From Asterias rubens (lineage: Eukaryota; Echinodermata; Asteroidea; Forcipulatida; Asteriidae), in NCBI RefSeq assembly GCF_902459465.1, contig NC_047068.1:19677195-19741194 (forward strand): a DNA stretch of 64,000 nucleotides, written 5' to 3'. Positions 24,580 to 36,700 of this stretch are shown here, piece after piece. The stretch's first letter is position 1. Each line of letters begins with the position of its first letter. The translations under genes and the position numbers were made by a program. The notes below the pieces were generated by a model that was given only the letters and a program-made list of their open reading frames with translations, did no database searches and was not told the DNA's origin.

Positions 24580-25190
24580 ACACTAACTGCGTATTCATAT
24601 TTAATTTAAATGAGTTGAGGTCACTCCTATCTGCAAGCTGCGTATTCATATTTAATTTAAATGATTTGAGGTCACTCCTATCTGCAAGCTGCGTATTCAT
24701 ATTTAATTTAAATGAGTTGAGGTCACTCCTATCTGCAAGCTGCGTATTCATATTTAATTTAAATGAGTTGAGGTCACTCCTATCTGCAAGCTGCATATTC
24801 ATATTTAATTTAAATGATTTGAGGTCACTCCTATCTGCAAGCTGCATATTCATATTTAATTTAAATGAGTTGAGGTCACTCCTATCTGCAAGCTGCGTAT
24901 TCATATTTAATTTAAATGAGTTGAGGTCACTCCTATCTGCAAGCTGCATATTCATATTTAATTTAAATGAGTTGAGGTTACTCCTATCTGCAAGCTGCAT
25001 ATTCATATTTAATTTAAATGAGTTGAGGTCACTCCTATCTGCAAGCTGCGTATTCATATTTAATTTAAATGATTTGAGGTCACTCCTATCTGCAAGCTGC
25101 ATATTCATATTTAATTTAAATGATTTGAGGTCACTCCTATCTGCAAGCTGCATATTCATATTTAATTTAAATGAGTTGAAGTCAAACATA
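24580..25190. repeat. 51-bp minisatellite, 11 full units plus flanking partial units
   Basis: A unit of 51 bases beginning TGAGGTCACTCCTATCTGCA and ending in an AT-rich CATATTTAATTTAAATGA stretch recurs 11 times from 24615, with partial units on both sides. Units differ mainly at two sites (GCG/GCA before TATTC, and GAGTTG/GATTTG). Since 51 is divisible by 3 and the unit lacks stops in one frame of each strand, frames of 212 and 239 codons open on opposite strands. The repeated 17-residue product on each strand and the lack of any start or exon context argue that neither is coding. Confidence 0.93.
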
Positions 25191-26225
25191 TCAGTACAAG
25201 CTGCATATTTAAATGAGTTGAGGTCAATTCTATTTGTCCAATCTGAAAAGTCTACATTTGACGTAACTATACTAGTACTGGCAACAAACTTTCAAAGACA
25301 ATTCAGCTCATATACAGAAGGGTTCCAAGGTTAAATTAAGATTTGTGATCCGCTCATTTTGTTCTTGTACCTAGAGCCCTTAACAAAATGAGCAAACATT
25401 ACCTCAAGCCTCTGTTCCTCACGTTAATACGGTGTAACTGCCACTGTGTTTGATACCCTTCATTTCAAGTGTATTTTTTGTCAACCTTACCCCCACCAAC
25501 TGTTTAGATGGCGTCACATTTTGATGGTCTGTATACTTCAGCACAGAGAAATTTCAGAATCATTCGTACTGTACATGTAAATTCTGACGTTATTGGAATG
25601 AACTAGGAGACCCATTAGCTTTTGTTTGATTATGCCATGTTTAAAACTTTGCTCTGAAAAATTTTGTGTAAGATACAGTATAAAGATGCATTTGATCATT
25701 CTTACAATGGCAAAGTGTTTATTATTAACTTACTCTTACATTTCAATGAAGACATAAAATGGAATGATTCAATATTTTTTACTATCTTCTAGTAATCTGT
25801 AATGTACATTTTCCTTACAAAATCAGCATTTTATAATTCATATGAAATTTATACCTTGTATAAAAAATATATTAAAAATAGATGCAGGCACTGCAGCTTC
25901 TAAACCTTCTTTACTTAAATGATTTGTAGTAATACTAAATATTATTCAATCTGTATAGACAATTTATAGTTTTTTTTAAAGCGTACTCTTGTGTGTGCCG
26001 AAAACAAAACAAAAGTTAATATAATCTGACTAACAAGGGTCTGAAAGATATAAAATATAAACAAATACACTTCACAAAAGTTGTCAATAAAATTATCTCA
26101 CATCCTTTACAAAATATTGTATATTCTTCTGGTTTCTGTTTTTTGAAACAGCATCATCTGTCAAAATCCCTTCAGAGAGAAAATCTTTAAAGAAATTCTT
26201 TTGGCGAAAAATAGGGCCATGCTTT

Positions 26226-26576
26226 TTTAAAGGTACTAGATACTACTTGGTAATTATTCAAAAAAATTTTTAGCATAAAAACGTACTTGGTAACACGCAA
26301 GGAGATAGTATAAAACATTGTGAGACACGACTTCCTCTGACCATGGAGGAATGCTCTGACTGACATAGTTTTTGAAAAAGAAGTAATTTCTCAGTAAAAT
26401 ATTTGAGATGAATTCTAGACCTCAGCTGAGGTCTCGAATTCAAGCATCTGAAATCACACAACTTGTGCAAAATTGAGTCCAAATTTTCACATGTTTGTTG
26501 TTTTATGCATATCGTGAGATACACTAAGTGAGAATACTAGTCTTTGACAATTACCAATAGTGTCCAGGGCCTTTAA
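26226..26576. repeat. MITE family with ACCAATAGTGTCCA ends, copy near the arrestin-domain gene 3' side
   Basis: About 350 bp bounded by TTTAAAGG and CCTTTAA, with subterminal TTGGTAATTA.TC and GACAATTACCAATAGTGTCC. The interior contains a short palindrome GAGACCTC/GAGGTCTC. Other full or partial copies lie at about 28975-29282, 34536-34899, 36751-36970, 39068-39446, 42560-42750, 49003-49375, 51105-51491, 53306-53644, 54826-55139 and 55965-56055. Confidence 0.85.
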
Positions 26577-27728
26577 GTACCTCGATATAACAAAACAAAA
26601 CCTTCACTTAACAAAACAATCCAAATTGAACCACAAGCTACTGTATCATACATACAACATACATGTACCAGGACTAGAGTTTCATCTTTCAGGCTATTTT
26701 CATTTTGCGAAAGGCACTTCAAATGGAAAACCTTAATGACGAAGGGAGAAATGTTGACAGGACATAGAGGGCAAGACCTGAGGCTGTGGGTGGATGTAAT
26801 TCCAGACCTGGTATATACTGTTAAGTTTGCTAACAGACAAACAAAACTCAACCAGTATCTTCTTTAAAATCCTCAATAATATTCTTTAACCCAGGAATGA
26901 AATTACTACATCATAAAAAATATTGATTTCATCCCGATATAATCTTCACAATAACCTCATGAAGTGGCAGTTTGAATATATGGAAGCTATTTAGTTAAAT
27001 CACACAATATTTTTGCAAGATGGCATTACACGCATTTTGAAAGCCAACTAACAGCAGAGAAAATTGGCAGAGATCATGGAGAGAGAGAGATTGGATTTGT
27101 AGAGGGGGCCGAGAGTCAGAGTCATTGCCCCAGAACAAAATGTGACCCACTCTGTGAAAATAAGTCACATGTCGCCCAATGCAATATTAAGTTATGGACA
27201 GTTTAATGTGGAAAATGTAATAAAAAAAATAAAAAAATAAAAATAAAGCTATGAATACAACAATTCAATTTTGTGATCATACTTATGTCTAATTTGTATC
27301 CTTTTGCACACAATGGTAGTTTAAAATATCGTTTTACTTGTATTTCGTTTTTCAAAAAAAATGGTGTAGTGGCTAATTTCAAACGGGAGTAACTCAGCAA
27401 CGCGATACACCCCAAAGCTTAGACATACCAAATTACTGCTGCTGATGTGTTCTTTCCAGCCATGCATATAACTCAATTCCTGAAATTGCCTACATCTGAC
27501 TCATTTTCACAGAGCGGGTCACAAATGTTTCCTTATTTACATGATTTAAGTTATACATGGCAGAAGCATGTTGTTTTAAATGGGCTCAACTTATCTTAAT
27601 TTGCACCTTTGGTATTTGTCGAGAATTTTAATTCCTCAAGAGTCAAGATCAAACTTCTTGAGAAAAGGAAAGCTCTGTCAGCTTGATGTCTTGGAGCTCT
27701 TTGGCGACCGTTCCAAGAAGTTTTGCAA

Positions 27729-27757
27729 TCAAAGAAGTCCCTCATATACAGGTGATT
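27729..27757 (-). CDS. Arrestin-domain gene, tentative terminal exon K
   Basis: A 29-nt candidate following a long pyrimidine-rich tract and CGTCAG. In the required phase 1 it reads ESPVYEGLL and then a stop codon. The competing candidate is an acceptor at about 28,754 giving GTRPVLLAMGQ and stop, but its pyrimidine tract is poor. Neither can be proven without transcripts. Confidence 0.35.
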
Positions 27758-30700
27758 CTGACGAAGAAATGCAAACAATGGTAGGTAAAAAAAAACCCTG
27801 TTTATTATGATAAAAAACTCTGCTGCTTTATTGCTGCCAGCAGCGAAATTGTGTACAGATACAAAATATAAAAATAAATGTTGTTGCTGCAAAAAAAATT
27901 AATAACAGAGTTACACAAAATTTTGAAAAGGGGGTGCAGGGGGGGGGGGGGGGCATTTGGGAAGGGTATGGAGGGCCATTATCCCACACTTATAGAAATA
28001 AAGCTGAGTTCTTATAGCACAATTCCTGAGATAGATCATTTGCGCTACCAATGCTATTTCCTCTGGTTACTGGGCCATTTATTTTAATTCCTTAAACCAT
28101 CCCAGCTCCTTGGGGCAATATCCACAAGACTGCAGGGCTTGCAGCTCAAATTTGTTACTATTGACCCCTTGCACGCGCGTCACACGCGGTGACTGATGCC
28201 ACGCTCACCATGTTGGTGGGCAGTTACATGTAGGTTTACGTGTATTGACGCAGCGTCGCCTAAAATGCACACTTCACTGCATTGCACAGCATAGAGTTAT
28301 ATATTAAAACGCACAGTGAAATTGCCCACCAGTATGGCGCATTCAAGATTTTTCTGAAGATGGCGTCAGGTGAAATGGGTCAATTGACCCCTTGCACACA
28401 CATCACTGTGCACCGCTCACCATTTTTGTGGTCAATAGGTTTTTTCAGGTAAACGCTCCATTGCCTAAAATGCACACTTCACTGAATAATGCACAGTAAC
28501 AGAGACCACCAAAATGGCGCACCCAAGATTGAATTGTGTCAATACATTAATTTATTTTGCAATACCAGACTCAAAATAAGTTGAGCAAGAAAAAGTCTAT
28601 CTCATTTGTACTTTGATAGTCAACAGATTTGACAGATTTTTATCAGACACATAAAAAACTATTTTTTTTCCCACAAAAATTACACATTGACATAGACCAC
28701 TGTACTTGTCCAGTCCTGAGTTTACTGGCCCATCGCTAACAAAACTGGTCTCGTGCCTGTGGTCCAGTATTAATTTTTTGAGCCCCGAGGAATGCAATGA
28801 AAAGAGTCTCCTGGTTGACTCTTGACAACCCTTTCTAACTCACCTAAGATGGATTTCTTGACTGCCAGTTTGTCTTGGCGAGGTGGCATCTCGCATTCTT
28901 GCATCCAAGCTTCTGGTCTCCATTCCAGCCACTTCAAGGGAAACAAAAATAGATAGATCAAACAATGCATGTATTTATCGCCATTGTTCTAGGTGCATGT
29001 GCATAAAATAACAAACCTGTGAAAATTTTAGCTCAATTGATCGTCGAAGTTGTGAGATAATAATGAAAGAAAAAATGCCATTGTCACACGAAATTGTGTG
29101 CTTTCAGATGCTTGAAATCAAATTCGTGGAAAGTTACTTCTTTCTCAACCTGCGTTGCTTTAGAGGGAGCCGCTTCTCACAATGTTTTACACTATCAACA
29201 GCTCCCCATTACTTGTTACCAACTAAGGTTTTATGCTAATAGATATTTTGAGTAATTACCAATAGTGTCCACTGCCTTTAAAGATTGCAGACGTTTGCCA
29301 TTCATTCAGACAGGATTGTGGTACATGCAACATCATGTGCAATCCACATGCCAATAATGTTTACTAACCTCTGAGCTTGCGGAGGATAAAACCTGGAAAA
29401 TGGGAACAGTAATGAGAAGATCTGTCGCCCTTGGAACTGCGACTTGAATTAGTATGCTGTAGACAACCTTGAAAATATAGAACATCATTTGATTTAGCAT
29501 GACATATTTTGGGTTTCAAGGAAAGGATTTAGAGTTTGTGTTTGAACAATTCTATAAAAGGAATTATTAACGGTTGGTAAAGATGAGAAAACTTCATTGT
29601 TTAGTTTTAGTCTGAAAGTTTATGATTAAGAAGTTCATACTAGAAGAAATCACAGGTAACTTGGGGTTGGAATTGCACAATAGATCTTCTGAATTCTAAA
29701 GGTATCCTTAAAGGTAGGGTCATAAATTGTTTTTTCTCAACATAATGCTGATTTAAAGACTAAATTATATGTGAAAGTTTCAGCTAAGTTTCATGTGTAA
29801 ATCTACTTCATGAGATAAGAGCAAAAAACAAGAAAAATCAGAGTGGGAACCAACCCAAACCTCTGGCTGCAGCATTTGCAAATGGGCACCCACCCCCAGA
29901 AATCTGAGAAAGGATTTGTGCAAGAATCGTAATATATTATCACGATTCATGCATTTCATTTAAGACCATCTTGGTGAATTCATGATAATGAAAACTAATC
30001 GACAAATACTGGTTAAAAACCAAGGTGCAATAAGGCATGAAATAAAATGATCTATTAAATAAACTGTAAAATTGCTTACTTTTAGATATGTTCCCATGGT
30101 AGTTGGAGGCAAGAGTGCCCCGTCATCAGTAGCTAGAGGCATATCAATAACCCTACAAAAGGAGTATTAAATCATTTAATAGATAACAAATCAATAATAA
30201 AAACATCTACATGTATAGACCATTCCATTTTAGCCACACGCACAAGTACTGTTTGCTGCCAGTGGCTTGGTCGCAGGAGCGAGATGTTTTGTACAACAAT
30301 ACAGAGAAAAATCCTTTGCGTTTACACTTGATTTTGGAATCCACTCAGCCGGATCCGATCCACCAATCGCAGGGTTCAACCCTCCTCAAAAAGTCGATTA
30401 AAATATGGATCTTCTGGAACCGGGTCTGATCCTGCCTTTTGCATTTACACCAGCTGTTAATCAACATTAGTAAATACCTTGGACAGTTTACAGACAAATT
30501 GGTCAAAACCCGATCAAGGGGCTGATTAACGGGTGATAAAGGACCTGCTCTGGAAACGAGCAAATAAATGGCCCCTAAACCAGCATACATTGTGTACAAC
30601 TAGTTTGCGCTTTGTGCTATATATTGTATGCTTATTACTCTTAATTTCATTTGCACTTCGCGCTGAAAATGTTTCAAAACAACCCTTGCATAGCGCGACA

Positions 30701-33700
30701 TGCTACATGGATGCTGAGCTCACGCGCTTGTTTTTACGCACAAAGCACAGCTATTGTTCAATCACTTGCCTCCTTTGACCTCAGTGAGGGCGCCTTAAAG
30801 GAACACGTTGCCTTGGATCGGTCAAGTTGGTCTTTGAAAAGCGTTTGTAACCGTTTTTTATAAAATGCATATGGGTAGAAAGATGTTGTAAAAGTAGAAT
30901 ACAATGATCTACACATATATGCCTCAAAATTGCGTGGTTTTCGTTTTACCTCGTCGACTAACACGGTCAGCCTTTTCCATAAATGGCCGACCGTGTTAAT
31001 TCGCGACGTAAAATGAAAACCGTGCAATTTTGAGAGATACTTGTGTGGATCATTATATTCTACTTTTAAAGCCATTGGACCCTTTCGGTTAAGGAAAAAA
31101 AAAAAGTTCACAGATTTACAAATAACTTGCAGGGTTTACAGAAGGCAATGGTGAAAGACTTCTCTTGAAATATTATTCCATGAAATGCTTAATTTTTTGA
31201 GAAAACAGCAAAACAATATAAATTCTCGTTAATGAGAATTACGGATTTATTTTAAACACATTTCATGACACGGCGAAACGCGCGGAAACAAGGGTGGGTT
31301 TTTCCGTTGTTTTCTCCCGACTCCGATGACCGATTGAGCCTAAATTTTCACAGGTGTGTTATATGATATAGAAGTTGTGGTACACAAAGTGTGGGCCTTG
31401 GACAATACTGTTAACCAAAAGGGTCCAATGGCTTTAAAACATCTTTCCAAACATATACATTTCATAACAAACGGTTTCAAACGCTTTTTTATAGACCAAC
31501 TCGTCCGATCCAAGGCAACGTGTTCCTTTAACAGATCATTCTTTTACAAAGTCACTGGTCTCATAGTATCAGTAATCTGATTATTAATTTTATTATTATT
31601 ATTATTATTTTAATAATAATTACCAGGTTCGATTCTCCTTGGGTGATGCTTTCCCCAGAATGTTTAACTTGACCTCCTCAGCGTTAATCTCCACTTCTTC
31701 CTGAGTTCTCATCCTCCCCACGCTCCGGAAGGATTCATAGATTAGGGAAGACTCGGCAGCTTTTGGAGGATGGTTTTGCGGGACCCAACAGCCATGTAGC
31801 TTCACTGTGCGTCTCAGCTATGGAGGCCAAACATAAAAACGTTGATTTCTTCTTAATAATAATTAATAATTGTGGCTACTTATAAAGCGCACATGTCCGT
31901 CACCCAGTGACGCTCCTGGCGCTGTAACATACAGTATTTCCTGCAAGATGTGGGACTACGTTTGAATTATGAGACCTAATACAAGATGCTGTGGCGCAGT
32001 TTGCTGCCGATCGGACCAGGAACACCGGGGTGAACCCCTCCTCTTTTCGATAAGTGCACTGGGTTCTTTTACATGCGTTACATAACACATGGGACCAACG
32101 GCTTAACGTCCCATCCGAAGGACGAAGCAATGGTTAAGTGTGTTTATTTACATGCTTATTTCACATTATGATGTCTTATATAGCGCACGTTCCAACAAGG
32201 TATTCAAGGCGCTTAGTATATGCATTCTAAAACCCAAATTACATAAAGCTGCACAAAAGCCCAAACATTGGCTAAGCATAAACAAATGTTGCTTACTACA
32301 AAAAAAAAGCGAATCCAAAATGCCATGCCATTCTGGTTGTAAGTGGCTCCCCTGCTTAGGTTTCCTTTGCAGATATTAAATAAAGTTGCACCACAAATAC
32401 AGAAGGTATGATGCAGCTGTTTGAGTGGCTAGGGCTTGTTTGGCTAGTAGAGCAGCATGCATTACCTAATTGCATTAATAAATTTAAAAAAGTTGCCTGT
32501 TTGGGCAATTTGTTTTTTTATTTTTATGGAAAACAGTGTTGTCTATTACCGAGCATTTGACTGCTTTTGTGAGTTCTGAGGATTTGTTGTTGACATTGAC
32601 TGTGAGTTTCATCGTTTCCCCCGTTCTGTACACTGTCTTGTCTAACCTGTGGAATGAAACATACACAAACAAAGGAAACAAAATAGTAAAGTAAAGGAGT
32701 TCCACAACTGCTCTCCTGTTTTCAGAACCTGGGTGGAAAACACAAAAAAACTTCATAACTTGTTTAGATGGGAGGGGCCATTGGTGTGCGTGTGGGCTGT
32801 AATTTTGTTTTTTCAATGCTATAGTATGCCCTCATAAATGAGGGTCTCCCACATCCTGTATTTGTTTGTAAATCCTATCTGTTTTATCAAATTTGTTTTC
32901 CTATTTTTGCCATCATTGTTTTTGTCATCTGTTCAGTTTTTAACTGCTAGGGTTACTCTTTTTTAGCTGGTTTATTCCATAGTGGGGTTTCAATGTATAA
33001 GAGGGTTCCCCAACACCCTGTGCATTTTTTTAGTGTCTTCAGGTGGTTTATCTAATATTTTTTTTACTTATTGTCGTCTTCTACTATAATGTTCCTATGT
33101 ACACCGTGGCGGTGCAATTTTTGTGTATTTTATCTCCAATATTGTTATCTTGTACTACCACATTATTCAGCTTCGTGCTGCCAGTTGGTTTTTTAATAAA
33201 AAATGAATGAATGAATGAATGAATTGACAACTTTCATACTCTGTATTATGTCCAAAAATATTCAAAGGTGAGAGTCATTGCTGACAAAAAAAATATGAAA
33301 CTGGGATTCAAATAGGAATAATGTTGAAATGCTGGCATCTATTGGTATTTCTATGGAGTTTCGATTTTTCAGAATTTTTTGAAACATCAGTATCCATAGC
33401 ATAGACCTCATTCACATGACGTCATTTCAGTAGGGCGCCCTCAATTTCTTAAAGCAGCTAGGCACTCAAATTTGCTAGTCACAGGAAATCATGCTTGAAT
33501 TTTTTTAAATCCTACATACCATATGGACAGATTTAAATGGAACTTACTCTGCACTGAGTGTGATTCGTCCTCTTTCATAACAGAAGCATGCCTTGATCAT
33601 CGTGTCATGACTGTATCCAATGATGACAATGTCCTCTCTCCGTTTACCCAGACAGACAAATGACTGGGTGTCAATCAGCTCAGACGAGGCACTGGCAATG

Positions 33701-36700
33701 ACTTTATAGATGACACTACCTTGCCAGTTGTCTCTGGGTGACGAGATGAACGTTGAGCCTTGATAATGGTAAGAATATCAAATAGAATAGCACTGGCAAG
33801 AAACACACAGAAGGGAAACAACTTTGCATCTGTCATGTTTTTCCAATGGCTGCATATCTGGAACTACCTGAAAAATGTTCCAAGATCTACCTTCCTGTAA
33901 ATTCTTTTTTTTTACATAAATTTTGAGATTAGTTATAAATTACCATTTGTTTGACCTTTGCCCTTTTACTGCTATAAGTATCAAGCACTGTACACTCAGT
34001 ACTTTCACCCGAGTCCTGTGAAAATATTCTTTATCCGCGCAGCCAGGGATCACCTTTTTGGTATGCAACTTTGTTACTCAAAATACCATTTTAATAGGGC
34101 CTAGAGAAAACTAAAGAAATAGTTGCTGGTGAATTTACTTAATATAATAAAAAAAAAAAAAAAAAAAAAAAAAAGATGACCATCCTCAGAAAAAAACCCT
34201 GACAATAAATAAAACAATTAATAGTCACTTACTTGGAAGTCCTGGTTTGAGTTTGTAGTAGAAGGGAAATTTATAGTTGCCAATGGGAAGCGGTTCTGTG
34301 AATGAACAGGAAGTAATAACAAATTTATCAGTTTTCTCAATGGACTAATTGATAGCCAACTGCATTGACCAAACTAAATGGACCAACTGATAACCAACTG
34401 CATAGACCAGTCCATTTACAGTTGCAGTACGTGTCACTACTTTCATCCCTCAAAATTTCCAGGGAAATTTTATAGTAACTTATGTGTGTAGCTTTTGGTT
34501 TGGTGTTATAATAAAAAATAAACTTTAAGTAATAGTTAAAGGGAAGGTACACGTTTGGTAGTTACTCTAAACAAATATTAACGTAAAAACTGATTGGTAA
34601 CGAGCATTGGAGAGCTGTCGATAGTATAAAACATTGTGGGAAACGACTCCCTCTGAAGTAACCTAGTTTTTGAGAAGGTGGTAATTTCTCACTAAAATAT
34701 TTTAAAACTTCTAGCTAGAAGTCTTTTATTCATATCTGAAAGCACACAAATCGGTCCAACAAGGGTGTTTTTTCTTTCATCATTTTGATGACCAATTGAG
34801 CCCAAATTTTCACAGGCTAGTTATTTTATGGTTATGATGGGATACACCAAGTGAGAACATTGCTCTTTGACAGTTACCAAACGTGTACAGTGCCTTTAAC
34901 TTGGGTACAGAAAAACAGTACGGTTAACTTTAATAATAATAATAATATTTATTCGGGCAATCACATTTACAAGCACATGTACATACATTAAACATATTTA
35001 AGAAAACAAAGTAAAACAACAGTGGGGTGCCCAGGAGAGCATAAAAGTTAAAAAAATAACTATCGCCAAAAGGCGTATGTCTCCTAAATCCCCAAAAATA
35101 CATTAATGCAAGAGGGATTGTTGGCTCTGAAAAAGGCTGGTTTGGTCTCAACGCTTAGAACAGTATACTCTGCTAAAGAGTCTTCAGCACTCTCTACTTG
35201 TGTTTGTATGCCATGCTTGTGACTACACTGAGCCACAAAAACTTATGGACAAAATGCAAACAATTCAACTGATGTTTATGTTGCAATTTTATGTAAACCC
35301 CATTCAGGAAAGCATTTTGTTCTTGACTTTGGACACATCCTGTTCCAAAACAATATCCTTGTTGACAAATCCCATGACATGCATAATTTTGCGGAAGTTC
35401 TACATGTATTCATCCACACGGGTTCTGATAATATGAAAGTACACAAACAATGCTTTTCTTTCCATTTACATTGAAACCTCAGAAATGGGAAACAAAATAC
35501 AAAAATCACTGTATCCCTTAAAGGAACACATTGCCTTGGATTGGTCGAGTTGGTCTATAAAAAGTGTTTGTAACCGTTTTTTATATAATGCATATGGTTG
35601 GAAAGATGTTTTAAAAGTAGAATACAATGGTCCACACACATTTGCCTCGAAATTGCGTGGTTTTCCTTTTACTGTGCAAACTAACACAGTCAGCTATTTA
35701 TGGGAGTCAAAAACAATGGCCGACCGTGTTAGTCGACGAGTGTGAGTCTGACCAGCCATGCAGACTGACCCCATCTTTAGTTGTTTTGCTGCATCCAGCA
35801 GCAATACACTTGGTCGGCATTGCCGGAAAAATGCAAGAAAAAACCTTTTTTGAAACGTACAAACTCGCGACTCGGACTTGCATGTACATGTACTTTGCAT
35901 GTGTGTTTACTCTATGCATCAAGGCAAATTCTGCCTCGATAGACGTCACAAAAGGGGTAGGCGGAGTCAACCCCCTAAACAACTTTATATATTTTTTTAA
36001 TATTCAAATCGTTACAAACAATTACTTAAACAAATTGTTTTATTGTTACTTATTCATATACCCTTAAGTTTGAAAAAATAAAAACTCTATTCCAGGTGAC
36101 TTTAATACCATAAGCAAAGAATCAGCGCTTTAACAGAAGCAGAGAATTCCGTGTTTACCTCAAGCGTATTTCACAGGTTACGTGTAGCAGGGAATTTTGG
36201 CTTGTGCACACTCCATGTTACTTGGCATTCTTTGCTTACATAGCTAGCGCAGAACTTTGACGCTTGCTCATAATCGAAGAAAGGTGATCGTAAGCGCAGA
36301 ATTCGGTGGTAAGCAGAGCCATGCAATAGGAGACTTTCCAACGCTAGGCGGCAGCAGACATACCGGGTAAATTTCCATTGTTTACGTAGTTCTGAACATG
36401 CGCATAATTCTGAGAACAATGGATTTACCCGGTAAGTCTGCTGCCCTCTATCGTCCCAGAAAGTCTCCCATTGATCATAATCCCACAATAACTTTTAAAA
36501 TCGATTTTCAGGCACGAGTTCAGCCTCCAATCCACACCTCTTACAAATCTAATGTTATGTTTCTTAAATGAAATAATTATTTCTCAACAATTTTCACTTC
36601 AGACATACCTTTTTGAGTAAAAATCTCCACAGGATTTGACATGACTCTGTCTTCATAAGGATTACGCAGACAGTCTTCTGGATGATTAATTGACCAATCA

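Larger units (their letters stand above)
23280..27728. other. Intergenic interval between RAB26 and the arrestin-domain gene
   Basis: The first 170 bases upstream of the RAB26 ATG are GC-richer and probably promoter and 5' UTR. The rest holds a poly-C run (23705-23716), the 51-bp minisatellite, AT-rich sequence (25300-26200), and a MITE copy at 26226-26576. The part nearest 27,700 may be the 3' UTR of the arrestin-domain gene. No separate gene is supported. Confidence 0.5.

Noticed and set aside
24551..25334. Long open frames of 212 (minus) and 239 (plus) codons
   Set aside because: They are generated by a 51-bp tandem repeat whose length is a multiple of three; opposite strands are open together and there is no promoter, splice or motif support.
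28597..28797. Alternative last exon of the arrestin-domain gene (GTRPVLLAMGQ then stop)
   Set aside because: In phase, but its acceptor lacks a pyrimidine tract; kept only as a weaker rival to 27757-27729.
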